From: Bifidobacterium vespertilionis
Lineage (GTDB): Bacteria > Actinomycetota > Actinomycetes > Actinomycetales > Bifidobacteriaceae
Reading direction: 5' to 3'
Assembly: GCF_008698145.1 (NCBI RefSeq)
Contig: NZ_RZNZ01000001.1
Span: forward strand, 248,001-312,000
Length of the DNA: 64,000 nucleotides
Positions 46,099 to 56,200 of the stretch are shown piece after piece. The notes below the pieces were generated by a model that did not search any database, had not been told where the DNA came from, and was given only the letters and a program-made list of their open reading frames with translations. Numbering within the stretch: position 1 is the stretch's first letter; each line of letters starts with the position of its first letter. The position numbers were made by a program, and so were the translations under genes.

Positions 46099-46864
46099 CG
46101 GCGTCACTCCCCGTTTCCTCGTCGTTCTTCGCGTCATGTTCCGCATCATCGGATACGTCCGGCTCCCCGGCGTATCCGGCCGCATCAACCGCGTCGGCAC
46201 TGTCCGTGTCAACTGCGTCGGCACCGTCCACGTCAGCCGCGTCGGCACCGTCTGTGTCAACTGCGTCGGCATCGTCCGCATTCGCGGCGAGCCATGTTTC
46301 GGCCAGCGCGCGGTCCAGCACCACCGGCACGAGCGGCGTGATGCGGAACATGCCCTCCTCGTCGCCGGAAGGGTCCAGATACCCGTGCGTCGTGGCCACG
46401 GAGACGACCGCGACCACCTTCCGTGCCACGCCCTCCTCGTCGTTGCGCGCGGCCAGATACCCCGCGCCTGTGGTCAGGGCGGCCCGAATCTCCTCGAAGC
46501 TGACCACCCATTCGGCCGGCTGCGCGTGCACGTTCTCGTAGTCCAGCACGCGGATGCGCAGGAAGGCGAGCAGCGCGGCCTCCTCGCGGGTCAGGCTCGC
46601 GCGCGTCTTGAGCGAGCGGATCGGCGCGTCCGCGCCGCCCGCCGGGGTGGCGTACATCACGTGGTAGCGCGTGTTCACCACCAGTTCGAGCATGTCGTTG
46701 TTGAGCGACCGGATCACGTCGTCGCGGTTGTCCTCCACCACCTCGAACAGGTCGCCGGTGATGTAGCGGTCGCGTTTGAGCGCGATGGCGGCCATGCGCG
46801 CGGCGGCCGGCATGTCGCTGGTATCGCCCTCGAACAGGGCGTTGGGATTGGCGATGTCGCTCAT
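46082..46864 (-). CDS. jetB: DUF4194 protein JetB (KITE-like, Wadjet/MksE family)
   Basis: 260 residues. Residues ~15-195 give the tandem winged-helix DUF4194 fold: AALLTTG-type core as [36 protein letters not shown] and [21 protein letters not shown]. The last ~65 residues are acidic, including an 8-residue repeat (DAVDTDGA) encoded by a 24-bp tandem repeat. JetB bridges the kleisin-like JetA and the JetC heads. The ATG overlaps the jetA stop (ATGA) and the gene's end overlaps jetC by 17 bp, a tightly coupled operon. Confidence 0.88.
   Translation of the reverse strand: MSDIANPNALFEGDTSDMPAAARMAAIALKRDRYITGDLFEVVEDNRDDVIRSLNNDMLELVVNTRYHVMYATPAGGADAPIRSLKTRASLTREEAALLAFLRIRVLDYENVHAQPAEWVVSFEEIRAALTTGAGYLAARNDEEGVARKVVAVVSVATTHGYLDPSGDEEGMFRITPLVPVVLDRALAETWLAANADDADAVDTDGADAADVDGADAVDTDSADAVDAAGYAGEPDVSDDAEHDAKNDEETGSDADGTTR
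46187..46282 (-). repeat. 24-bp tandem repeat in jetB
   Basis: Four consecutive 24-bp units (46187, 46211, 46235, 46259) of the form AACTGCGTCGGCACCGTC plus six variable bases. They encode an acidic octapeptide repeat in the JetB tail. In-frame unit length allows copy-number change without breaking jetB. Confidence 0.85.
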
Positions 46865-48402
46865 GCCCGTTCCTCCGTATCCTCGGTCGTGCCGTTGCGC
46901 ACGATGTCCTCCAGTTCCTCCGTCGTGGCCATCACCGGCCGCGTCAGCCACACGCGCGGGCTGCCGTCCAGCGACACGCAGCGCCATGCCACGTAGTCGC
47001 CGCCCGCATCCACCGCCAGTCCCTCCAGGAAGCCCACGATCTCGCTTTCGCGCCGTTCCTTCGCCGGCAACCGGTTGAAGCTCGCGGCCATGTCCACAAG
47101 CCCGCCGCGCATCACGGGATTGCGGCGAATCAGCCCCGCCATGCGCGCCAGACGCGGGCCGCCCGTCTCCAGCATGGACCGGATGTCCCTGAGGCCCTCG
47201 GCCGGCCCGCCGCTGCGGTCGTGCAGCTCGGGCGGGATGTCCCGGGTCAGAGATTTGGCGGGGCGGGTGGGCAGAACGCCCAGGCGCGCGAAGGACACAT
47301 CGGTGCCGTACGGCTCGTCGGGGGCGTCCGGATGGGCGCGGGCCTCGGCGTTGAGCTTGACGAACAGCCTGTTAAGCGTGGAGAGCATGGTTCTGTAGCG
47401 GGTGTCGGTCTGCTGCCGCACGAGCCGGCTGACCGCCTCGTCGGACGCGCGCATCTGGCGGCGCACGTCCTCGATGCCGTCGTAGATGCGCGCGAGTTCG
47501 GACTTCACCTGCCCCAGCAGCGCGCCCGGCTCACCCGTCAGATACGGGGTGCGCGCGATGTCGCGGATCGCCTCGTCGATCTGCTTGCGGCCCTCGTCGG
47601 TGACGATCACCTGGAAGGCGTCCTCGAACCGGCGTCCGGCGTCCGATTCGCGGAACGAGCGACGGTAGTCCTCGTGATAGGCGGTCAGGATGTCGTCCAC
47701 GCTCATGTTCCCCGCCTGCATGCGCCGGCGCAGCGCATCGCCGTTGTCACGCTCGGTCAGGGCCAGCTCGCGCAGGTCGATCGGCACGCCGCGCAACGTG
47801 TTGTGCACCACGGCGATGATGTCCTCCACCTGGTTTTCGTTCAGGCTGCGATCGTCCTCGCCGTTGAGGATCCGCTTGATCTCGCGCTTGTTGGCCTTGA
47901 TCTCCCGGTTGAGCAGCGCGATGCGCTCCAGCGGGTCCTGGGTGAGCCGTATGCGCGCGTGCTCGATCTCCATGATGATGGAGTTGGCCTGGGCGCCGGA
48001 CAGCGTGCGCGTGGTGTCCTCGAGCCGGGACAGCGCTTCGATCGCGCGGTGCGCGCGGGCGGTGAGGCGGTAGAGGAACCGGTGCGAGGCCACGTCGAGG
48101 GAGTTGGCGAGCCAGGCGTAGTCGCCGTCGCCCTCACGGGTGAGCTCGGCGAGCACCCCGCGTGCGGCGTCGGCAAGGGTCTGGTCGTCGCGCAGCGTGT
48201 ACTCGCCGGCGTCGATGAGGTTGCGCAGACCCTGCGCGAGCCGCTCCTCCAGCACCTCACGCGTGAGCTCGCCGGTCAGCGGATCGAACGAGGAGCGCAG
48301 CAGGGCCACATACATCATGGAGTTCTGCCGCAGCAGCAGACGGAGCACGCCCGTCTCGTAGACCGGCCGAAGCCGCTCCATCTCCCGTCTCACATCGGCC
48401 AA
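46861..48402 (-). CDS. jetA: DUF3375 protein JetA (kleisin-like, Wadjet/MksF family)
   Basis: 513 residues matching DUF3375: [47 protein letters not shown]-type [19 protein letters not shown] and [30 protein letters not shown]. It is the kleisin-like subunit that links the JetC heads. The start is a TTG preceded by AGAGG. First gene of jetA-jetB-jetC-cupin. A SRAP gene diverges 110 bp upstream. Confidence 0.9.
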   Translation of the reverse strand: MADVRREMERLRPVYETGVLRLLLRQNSMMYVALLRSSFDPLTGELTREVLEERLAQGLRNLIDAGEYTLRDDQTLADAARGVLAELTREGDGDYAWLANSLDVASHRFLYRLTARAHRAIEALSRLEDTTRTLSGAQANSIIMEIEHARIRLTQDPLERIALLNREIKANKREIKRILNGEDDRSLNENQVEDIIAVVHNTLRGVPIDLRELALTERDNGDALRRRMQAGNMSVDDILTAYHEDYRRSFRESDAGRRFEDAFQVIVTDEGRKQIDEAIRDIARTPYLTGEPGALLGQVKSELARIYDGIEDVRRQMRASDEAVSRLVRQQTDTRYRTMLSTLNRLFVKLNAEARAHPDAPDEPYGTDVSFARLGVLPTRPAKSLTRDIPPELHDRSGGPAEGLRDIRSMLETGGPRLARMAGLIRRNPVMRGGLVDMAASFNRLPAKERRESEIVGFLEGLAVDAGGDYVAWRCVSLDGSPRVWLTRPVMATTEELEDIVRNGTTEDTEERA

Positions 48403-48512
48403 CGCATCCTCTTTCCACTGCCGTTTTTACCTACAGCACGCTAGCATATGGGCTCCTCATACGGGCCGATCCGGTCCAGCCGCGGTCCTGCGGCGATGTC
48501 ACTGTGGTGACC

Positions 48513-49253
48513 ATGTGCAGACAATACGCGCTCGATCTGGGCTGGGATGACGTGGCCGCGCGCTACGGCGTGGCCGGCGACGGCATGAAGGACAACGATC
48601 TTCCGCCGGTGCCTTGCCGCCGCTTCGAGCCAAGGCATCCGATCGGCATAGTCGCCCGCAGCCGCGACGGACGCAACCGGCTCGCCGCCGCCCACTGGTC
48701 GCTGGTGCCGCGATGGAGCCGGGATTTCGATCTGCCGTACCCCACATACAACGCCCGGTCGGAATCGGCCGCCAGCAAGCCCACGTTCGCGGACTCGGTG
48801 CGGTCCATGCGTGCCGTCGTGCCCGCCACCGGCTACTTCGAGTTCAAGGGCGACCGCCCGTTCTACTTCCACGCGCCGGACGGCTCGCCGCTGGCGATGG
48901 CGGGGCTCTACTCGTGGTGGCGTGACCCGTCCGCCACCCCATCCACAGCCCCATCCTCGCCGTGGCGGCTCACCGCGACGATCCTCACCTGCCCGGCACT
49001 GGACGCATTCGCCAAGGTCCACGACCGCATGCCGCTGCTCGTGCCGCCAGACATGGTCGCCGCGTGGCTCGACCATGCGCAGGACGGCCGGAGCCTGCTG
49101 AGCAGACTGCGGGCCGCAGGCCCGGAACTGTCCCGCTCGCTGGCGTTCCACGAGGTCGCCCCGGCGGTTCCCGGAGTCGGTGACGCGGACCTCACCACGC
49201 CCCTCAATGGGGCCGGCCGCCGGCCCGAAGCCGAGCAGCCGGCCCTGTTCTAG
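48513..49253 (+). CDS. SRAP/HMCES abasic-site processing protein (YedK family)
   Basis: Crosslinks to abasic sites in single-stranded DNA through an N-terminal cysteine. 246 residues from the ATG at 48513, chosen because Cys2 must become N-terminal: MCRQYAL. Other active-site motifs are YNARSESA (Asn), VVPATGYFEF (Glu) and KVHDRMPLLV (His). A GTG three codons upstream would bury the cysteine. Divergent from jetA and convergent with the ABC permease gene. Confidence 0.92.
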   Translation: MCRQYALDLGWDDVAARYGVAGDGMKDNDLPPVPCRRFEPRHPIGIVARSRDGRNRLAAAHWSLVPRWSRDFDLPYPTYNARSESAASKPTFADSVRSMRAVVPATGYFEFKGDRPFYFHAPDGSPLAMAGLYSWWRDPSATPSTAPSSPWRLTATILTCPALDAFAKVHDRMPLLVPPDMVAAWLDHAQDGRSLLSRLRAAGPELSRSLAFHEVAPAVPGVGDADLTTPLNGAGRRPEAEQPALF

Positions 49254-49262
49254 GACATGCCC

Positions 49263-49997
49263 CTACAATTCCCGCCGCTCGTACAGCCGCGCGGAAACCA
49301 CCGCGCTGACCGCGAACACCACGGCGGCGGCCATCAGCATCGCCAGGGACGCCAGCGCCATATGCCCGGGCGACTGAATCCACATGACCAACCCCGGCAT
49401 CCACGATGCCAGCCAGTCGGGTTGCCCGCCGGCGACCACGACCGCCAGCACCACCGCGCCCACGGTGATCGACGGCAGCATGAGCGTGACCTTGGTCATG
49501 CCGTACCGGTAATAGAGCGGCGTGACCACGCCGAACATGAGCGTGCCCGCGAACAGCGTCGCGCAGACGGCAAGCAGCGAGGCCAGCAACGCGCTCGGGG
49601 AGATGAACCCGTCCGGCAGGGACGGCAAGCCGTCGAACGTCGACGAACCGCCCACGACGGACGCCAGCGAGGATGCGGCCAGCAGGATCGGCATGGCGAC
49701 GAAACCTGACGCCAGCCCCATGCCGATCATCGCCAGCGCGCTCAGATAGCGGCCGAACACGCAATCGCGCCGGCTGACCGGCAATGACAGCCGGTAGGCG
49801 CCCCACGTCCCCGTCTCGTCAACCATATCCAGCGACAGCACGGACAGCGGATAACGCATGAACACGGCCGCGACGAACACGAGCGGCAGCATCTTGGACG
49901 CGAATCCCACGGCCACGCACAGCGCGACCATGACGATGAAATTGGACAGCCGCGCGCGTCGCATCGTGGCCATGTCGAGTCGGAATGCGCGGATCAT
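49263..49997 (-). CDS. ABC-2 type permease
   Basis: 244 residues, about six membrane segments (FIVMVALCVAVGFASKMLPLV, LASLLAVCATLFAGTLMFGVV, LPSITVGAVVLAVVVAGG, ASLAMLMAAAVVFAVSAVV). The ATG overlaps the ATPase stop (ATGA). Third gene of gntR-ATPase-permease; the YtrA-type context suggests an envelope-stress exporter. Confidence 0.85.
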   Translation of the reverse strand: MIRAFRLDMATMRRARLSNFIVMVALCVAVGFASKMLPLVFVAAVFMRYPLSVLSLDMVDETGTWGAYRLSLPVSRRDCVFGRYLSALAMIGMGLASGFVAMPILLAASSLASVVGGSSTFDGLPSLPDGFISPSALLASLLAVCATLFAGTLMFGVVTPLYYRYGMTKVTLMLPSITVGAVVLAVVVAGGQPDWLASWMPGLVMWIQSPGHMALASLAMLMAAAVVFAVSAVVSARLYERREL

Positions 49998-50911
49998 AGC
50001 TTCTCCCCCTTGAGTTCGAATCGCATGCAGTCGTCGAGGGTCATGCGGTCGCACGGAATGTCCGGGAACGCCTCGGCGAAGGCGAATCGGTCGGGCACGG
50101 CCACGTTGGTGCCATACTGCCCCCGGATCATGCGCAGCGATCCCGGATCGTACGCACCGGAGCCGCGGATCGTCGCCACATCGGCGGCGCGGCAGCGGGC
50201 GATGCCCATGAGATCGGTGATTTCGTCCTTTGGCCGGTCGAACACGATCCGCCCGGCGTCGATGCACACCACGCGGTCGGCGATCCGTTCGAGGTCACCG
50301 GTGATGTGCGAGGACATGAGGATGCCGCGCGGCCCGCCGCCATCCTCCCCCGCGGACACGAAGCCGCGAAGCGTGTCGAGTATGCCGTCGCGGGCCATCG
50401 GATCGAGCCCGGCGGTCGCCTCGTCGAGGATGAGCAGCCTTGGATCGTGGCTCAGCGCGATCGCCAGCGACAATTTCATGCCCATGCCACGGGACAGTTC
50501 CGCAACGGTCCTGTCCGGCGCGATGCCGGCTTTGCCGAGCAGACAGTCGAACAGAGACGCGTCCCAGTGCGCGAAGCAACGCGGCATCACCGCGGCAGCA
50601 TCGCGCACGTGCATGGACGGCGGCAGCCCCACCGCATCGAACACCGTGCCGACGCGCTCTTTGACTGCGACGCCGGCGGGACCGCCCATGTCTCGGATGG
50701 GGACTCCGAGGATCCGACCGTCCCCCGAGTCCGGCGGGACCAGTCCCAGGATCGATTTGATGGTGGTGGTCTTGCCAGCGCCGTTGGCACCTACGAAACC
50801 GACGATTTCGCCGGGTTCCACGGTGATCGACACGTCCTTGAGCGCAAAGTTGCCGTATTGTTTGTTCAGCCCGCTCACCCGAATGAGCGGTTCCGTTCCA
50901 GAGGGGTTCAT
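49994..50911 (-). CDS. ABC transporter ATP-binding protein
   Basis: 305 residues. Walker A GANGAGKTTTIKS, Walker B LLILDEATAGLD, switch histidine in ILMSSHITGD; the signature LSRGMGMKLSLAIAL is the variant seen in ABC-2 exporters. The ATG overlaps the gntR stop by 4 nt. It works with the downstream permease; substrate unknown, lipid-II-active antibiotics being typical inducers of YtrA-type operons. Confidence 0.9.
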   Translation of the reverse strand: MNPSGTEPLIRVSGLNKQYGNFALKDVSITVEPGEIVGFVGANGAGKTTTIKSILGLVPPDSGDGRILGVPIRDMGGPAGVAVKERVGTVFDAVGLPPSMHVRDAAAVMPRCFAHWDASLFDCLLGKAGIAPDRTVAELSRGMGMKLSLAIALSHDPRLLILDEATAGLDPMARDGILDTLRGFVSAGEDGGGPRGILMSSHITGDLERIADRVVCIDAGRIVFDRPKDEITDLMGIARCRAADVATIRGSGAYDPGSLRMIRGQYGTNVAVPDRFAFAEAFPDIPCDRMTLDDCMRFELKGEKL

Positions 50912-51291
50912 GATTGGCTCTCGCCTTCCAGTGTCAGGTCCAGCATCTCCCTGAGCTCGCTATCCGCGATGCCGGCCGCGCGTGCGTCCGCCGCAACCTG
51001 CGCGAGCCGCCGCTCGATCTGGCGCCGCTTCTCCTCGCGGAGCATCTCCATGTTCCCGCCGGCGACGAAGCTGCCCCGGCCCTGCACGGTTTCGATGAAA
51101 CCCTGCGATTCGAGGTCGGTGTATGCCCGTTTGGTGGTGATCACGCTGATGCGCAATCCGTTCGCCAGCGCGCGGATCGAGGGCAGCTTCTCCCCCGGCT
51201 TGAGATCGCCGGAGAGGATCAGCGCCTTGATCTGCGAGGTGATCTGCTCGTAGATGGGTCTGCCGTCCGAGTTGGAGATGATGAGATCCAT
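50908..51291 (-). CDS. GntR-family repressor, YtrA subfamily
   Basis: 127 residues. The GntR winged helix is complete: GRPIYEQITSQIKALILSGDLKPGEKLPSIRALANGLRISVITTKRAYTDLESQGFI-ETVQGRGSFV. A short C-terminal helix is the mark of the YtrA subfamily. AAGGAA precedes the ATG. Palindromic sites about 90 bp upstream suggest it represses its own operon. Confidence 0.92.
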   Translation of the reverse strand: MDLIISNSDGRPIYEQITSQIKALILSGDLKPGEKLPSIRALANGLRISVITTKRAYTDLESQGFIETVQGRGSFVAGGNMEMLREEKRRQIERRLAQVAADARAAGIADSELREMLDLTLEGESQS

Positions 51292-51382
51292 GCCGTTCCT
51301 TATGTTGCCGACCGCCCCTCCGATGCGCGGATTCGCACGGCGGGGTGCCGCGCCCCGGAAAACGTCTTTCCCGAAACGCCTA

Positions 51383-51416
51383 AGTGTATATACCCTTTAT
51401 ATACACTATATACACT
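51383..51416. promoter_or_regulatory. AT-rich palindromic operator of the gntR-ABC operon
   Basis: AGTGTATAT (51383-51391) faces ATATACACT (51399-51407) across 7 bp, and ATATACACT is repeated directly at 51408-51416. A YtrA-like operator with TATA-rich -10-like sequence inside, about 92 bp before gntR. Confidence 0.7.
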
Positions 51417-51459
51417 TATCTCTTCGCCGTCAACGCGACGCCCCGCATGCGGATCAGGA

Positions 51460-52491
51460 TCAGATCAGGTCGTACGGCATGCGACGCTTCGCCAGCCAGA
51501 ACACCACGCACGCCAGAAACACCAGACCCGGCCACGACGATCGCCAGTGCGGACCGAACACGATCGCGTACAGCACCACGAGCCTTGCCACATAGAACGC
51601 CAGACGGCGCCAGCCCTCTCGCGGCCGGGTCTCGACGGTCATGCGCACGAACCGGCCTCCCAGCGTCTGGCCGCAACGCAGCCAGGGCAGCACGCCTTCG
51701 AGCAGCAGGAACATCACCGTCTGCACGATGAAGTACACGCTGGTTCGCGGAGCACCCGGAGCGACCGCGCCAGCCGGCCCGTCCGGTGCCGCGGGCAGGT
51801 AGAGGCCCACGAGGTGCACCAGCAGCGCGAGCGGTGCGGATGCCGCCGTGACCATCACCATATCGATCACCAGCGCGACGGACCGCCGGACCAACCCGGG
51901 CTCGCGCGTGATCGCCGATTCATCCAGCACTTCGACGGGGAACCGGCGGTTGAGCAGCCATGCAGCCATCCAACCCAGCACCGCGCCCGCGGTGTTCCAG
52001 ATCAGGTCGTCCACGTCGAACAGACGGTAGGCGCACGGGAACAGGTGGAAAAAGCCGGTCAGCTGCGCGGTCTCGATGAGCAGCGAGGTCAGGAACCCCA
52101 CCGGCAACGCCGCCCGGAACGGCCATCGGAACGTGCGCCCCATGAAGAAGCCCAACGGCAGGAAGAACACGATGTTCATGCCTATCTGCAGCACGGCCGT
52201 CACACCACTGGAACGCAGATCATTCACGAATTCCAGCGGGTTGAGCTGCGGGGAGAAGCTGTGCGCGGCGCAGTAGGCGATGGGATCGTCCGGCATGGGA
52301 TACAGCGTGAAGCAGGCGAGCGCGATCAGGTAAAGCACCACCAGATAGGCGCCCAGCGCGGATGAGAAGCGCAGCCGGTTGTCGCGCCGGTACAACAAGG
52401 CCAGCACCGGCAGGGTGAGCAATAAGGATACGAACGGCCACATCGCCACCGCGAACGCGAACGACATGCTGAACTGCTGAAGGAATGCCAT
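51460..52491 (-). CDS. VanZ-like/RDD-domain membrane protein
   Basis: 343 residues. The N-terminal half is VanZ-like: VVLYLIALACFTLYPMP, NIVFFLPLGFFMGRTF, TSLLIETAQLTGFFHLFPCAYRLFDVDDLIWNTAGAVLGW. From about residue 205 an RDD domain follows: RRSVALVIDMVMVTAASAPLAL, CGQTLGGRFVRMTV. VanZ homologues affect envelope antibiotic tolerance; RDD domains are small transport-like modules. The start (52491) lacks a good ribosome-binding site and is tentative. It is preceded by the 234-bp repeat element. Confidence 0.83.
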   Translation of the reverse strand: MAFLQQFSMSFAFAVAMWPFVSLLLTLPVLALLYRRDNRLRFSSALGAYLVVLYLIALACFTLYPMPDDPIAYCAAHSFSPQLNPLEFVNDLRSSGVTAVLQIGMNIVFFLPLGFFMGRTFRWPFRAALPVGFLTSLLIETAQLTGFFHLFPCAYRLFDVDDLIWNTAGAVLGWMAAWLLNRRFPVEVLDESAITREPGLVRRSVALVIDMVMVTAASAPLALLVHLVGLYLPAAPDGPAGAVAPGAPRTSVYFIVQTVMFLLLEGVLPWLRCGQTLGGRFVRMTVETRPREGWRRLAFYVARLVVLYAIVFGPHWRSSWPGLVFLACVVFWLAKRRMPYDLI

Positions 52492-52601
52492 GGGGCCAGC
52501 GTAACGCCTCATTTTGGGGGCCGACATCATTCCCAAGGCTGAATTGTCGAATATCCGCTGGGCATTCGCTGGATGCGGAACGAACGCGGACGGACACGGA
52601 C

Positions 52602-52835
52602 AGGGTATTCCTCAAAGTGGGGGCGGATTTCAGGGTTTGCAGAATGCTAAACATGAAAGTGGGGGCGTCGAAAGCGGCTAATCCGGCATCTGGATCGCAC
52701 TCGCCGCAGCAACAATGGCGGAATTCCAATGGCGATTCGATCGATTCAAACTCGGTCAGGCCCGATGGACGCCCCCACTTTCATGTTTATCACTGTGAAA
52801 GTGCCGAAATCCGCCCCCACTTCGCCGAATACCCT
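52602..52835. repeat. 234-bp element with 68-bp terminal inverted repeats
   Basis: Left arm 52602-52669 and right arm 52768-52835 are inverted copies. Both begin AGGGTATTC and share the blocks AAGTGGGGGCGGATTTC and AAACATGAAAGTGGGGGCG; a less conserved stretch lies between those blocks. Each arm thus holds two AAGTGGGGGCG copies. The 98-bp centre is unrelated. It occupies most of the 367-bp gap 52492-52858; I see no gene or transposase. MITE-like, or a long structured RNA. Confidence 0.8.
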
Positions 52836-52858
52836 CCGGCAGTGCCATCCCACGGCAG

Positions 52859-53287
52859 CTATTCGGTCTCCACGCCCTCAGACACGGCACCGCCATGCGC
52901 CCAGTCCACCACGGCCTCAACGTTGTTGCCATCCGGATCAAGCACAAAGGCCGAATAATACCCGGGATGGTACGGCCGGGGCCCGGGAGCCCCATTGTCC
53001 CGCCCGCCGGCCGCGAGCGCCGCCTCGTAGAACGCATGCACGGCCTCGCGGCTCGGCGCGAGGAATGCGATGTGCGTGACCGGACAGACGGCACCGGCCT
53101 GCTCCTCGCCCGTTTCCGCGGCAGGCGACACGTAGAAGTCGGAGTGCGCCGTCCCGTCATCCACCCCGAACCCGATGGTCGGCTCGTGATGGGCCTTGGC
53201 CACATATCCCAGTGGCGCCAGCGCCTTTGCATAGAAGTCGATGCTCCGGGCCACGTCCCGCACCCGCAATGTCATATGGTCGATCAT
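52859..53287 (-). CDS. VOC-superfamily (glyoxalase-like) protein
   Basis: 142 residues. Paired beta-alpha-beta modules: MIDHMTLRVRDVARSIDFYAKALAPLGY and VTHIAFLAPSREAVHAFYEAALAAGG, ending AFVLDPDGNNVEAVV. The metal ligands His4 and the late Glu are present. Members bind or detoxify small molecules; substrate unknown. The ATG overlaps the stop of the primase-helicase gene (ATGA), so the two are translationally coupled. Confidence 0.88.
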   Translation of the reverse strand: MIDHMTLRVRDVARSIDFYAKALAPLGYVAKAHHEPTIGFGVDDGTAHSDFYVSPAAETGEEQAGAVCPVTHIAFLAPSREAVHAFYEAALAAGGRDNGAPGPRPYHPGYYSAFVLDPDGNNVEAVVDWAHGGAVSEGVETE

Positions 53288-56200
53288 GGTTCCAGACTAC
53301 GCCGGGCAAGTTTGACTGCGAGCTCCGGATCACGGAATCTGAGCGAGCAGTCGTCATCTTTGGGATTTCCCAGCAGAGGCAGGCTGCCGAACCAGATGAG
53401 CTCGCCGTCGAAGACCGCATGCTCGGTGCATGATTCCGCTGTCCGCACGGTGCATCCCAGTGCCGTAAGACGCTGAACGGAACGTTCGGTCCGCGAGCGC
53501 GCAGCTGGCGTGGCGTTGGCGCCGAGTTTAAGCGTGACGTGGATAGAGACCCCTCGGCCTATGGCCTTGATGATGTCGGATCCCAGTGACTCCACGGCCT
53601 TGGCGGTTGTGTATTCGGCGGTGATTTCAATCGCATGTTCGCAAGCGTTGATATCCGCGCGGAAGGCTTCCCCGTATTCGGCAGCGAAGACGATGCCGCC
53701 CTGCGTCGCACCCATCGCGGAATCGGATGCGCGCCCGCGTTGGATGCGAATCGCCTGTTCCTTGGCTGTGCGTCGATCCGCTGCGGTCTGGGACAAGTTC
53801 GCAGCGTACCCCTGATGCGCGTAGGCTTTGAGCCGCTTGCGGTACATGGCGGCGGACATGGGCACGGTCACGTCGATGTAGTCATAGACGCGCACCTCAT
53901 GTTTGCCTTCGCTGTCCCGGTGAAGACGCCCGACGTACTGCGCGACGGCGCCTTCCACGGAAACCGGGGCGGCGAGCAGCAGAGTGTCGAGCCTGCCGCA
54001 GTCGAACCCCTCGCCAATGTAGCTGCCGGTGGCAACGACGGCGAGGTCCTCATCATCGGGAACATTCCGAACGGCCTCGAGATTGCGCTTGCGAACCGCT
54101 TTGGGGTCGGCGCCATGCAGGAGTATGACGTGCCGGCATCCCCGCTTGCGCAGACTTGCGGCAAGTCGCTTGGCATGCTCGATGCGTTTGGTAAGCACCA
54201 ACGGCGTGCGCTTGCCGTTGATGGCACTCATTGCATCGTCGATGATCATCCGGTTCCGCTCGTCGTTGTCGCATGCGGCTTTAAGGTAATCGTGATATGA
54301 AGTTGGCTCCGTCAGGCGGAGATCCACCGCGCTGAATCGAGGGACAAGCACGCGGGCGAAATGCTGATCGGCCATCTGGTCGCTGACCTTGATGATGTGG
54401 CGGATTGGGCCACATTGCATATAGGCGATGGGCTGAAGACCGTCATCGCGTTTGGGCGTTCCGGTGAGTCCATACACGTATTCCGCGGTGACGGTACGGG
54501 CGATGGCCTCGTTGTCCGCGGCGGCCACGTGATGGCATTCGTCGAAGATCACCATGCCGTACTTGGTCGCCAGGGATTTGACCCGTTTTTCACCGGGCAC
54601 ATCCCCCTTTTCGAAGAGGGACTGGGCCAAGGCGATATCGATGATGCCACTGAGCTCGTCATGCCCTCCGCCTATGCGCCCTATGGCCGTGCGACGTTTG
54701 CGGCTGACGCGGCCTGTCTTGGTGAGCATAGGCGGCAGATCCGCGGTGATGTCGAGAAACTGTCCGAGTCGTTCGCGCCATTGGTCCATGAGCGCGGAGG
54801 ATCTGAGAACAACGAGTGTGTTGACGCCGCGGGATGCGATGAGATTGGCCGCGATGACGGTTTTGCCGAATCCGGTGGGCGCCACGAGGATACCATCGTG
54901 ATGGGCCAGCAGTGCATCCGCCGCCTCACGCTGCTGCGGTCGCAGCATGCCGTTGAAGGCTGCCTGGATTGGCTTTCCTGCGGTGCGCTCGTCACGGTAT
55001 TCCACTCGTGTGCCGCATCCTCGCAGCAGCTCCTCCAATGATTCCCGGCATCCACGCGGCAGGAGGATCGCACGATCCGTCTCCTCGCCGCAGTAGATGA
55101 TGCGCGGTTTGTTGTACACCGGCTGGCGCATGGCCTGCGCGCGATGGAAATCGGGGTTGGCGAAGGCCGCGAGGCGGCGGATCGCGTTGAGCGCCTGAGC
55201 CGAGAACCCCTCCTTGGGTATGGACAGCATACGTCCCTCGGTGATGAGTACGCTTGCAGGTGCGGAAGCCGGTTCCGTCCGTCCATGTTCGCCGTCGATC
55301 GGCAAGGCGGGGCGATCCCGGTCTTGCGACTTATCATCTGGGAAAGCCACGAGTCTGCCCAACGGGCCGCCGAGCCTCGCTGCCAAGGAGGCAATCGAGC
55401 GCACCTGCTCGGGCGTGACGCGTGTGACGCCCGCAAGATACGCCCACTGGTCCGGATATGGCTTGAATCCGTGATCGACATCAACAAACACACTGTTGCC
55501 GAGGTCTCGGGCCGCGCGCTGCAGCGGAAGGGCGATGAGGTTACCGAATCCGCCGGCCGGCAGCACATCCTGATTGGGGAACATGCGGTCGTAGGTGCGG
55601 AAAGTTATATGCGTTTGGCTGGCCGCCTCCGTGAGCAGCACCGATCCCATGCGCCTCGCCTCCGCCGCCTCAACCTCCTCGGTGAAGAACAGCCATAGAT
55701 GTCCGCCATCCCCCGAACGGGAGCGCTCGACGGATGGGCGCAGTCCATGTGCCTCGCACGCCCGGGCAACCGCCGTGATCTCACGTTGCCAATCGCCGTC
55801 GTCAAAGTCGATGGCAAGAAACCACACTTTCGACTCCTTGGACAGCGGGTACAGGCCAACAATGTTGCGGCGCTTGGGATCCCTCCCGGTGAAGTGCGCG
55901 ACGAGCGCCTGATCGCTCAACGGCTTGCATCTGCGACGTTCCGGAGGCGTGGGAACGCGCTTGCCATCCGCAAGTTCCGTCCATTCGTTCCACGCGGCGA
56001 CGGCATATCCCATCTTGCCGGTCTTCGCGTTGACGAACCCATGCGCATATACGTCATCACGACCGCGGAACAGCGAACGGAACAGCGCGATTTTGTCCGC
56101 GGACGAACTGCGCGCGGTGACCGGCGGAACACCGGAAGCCCCAGAATCGCCGGAAACCGCCGGAATGTCGCAGGATGCGCCCGCTTCATCGTTCCGTGAG

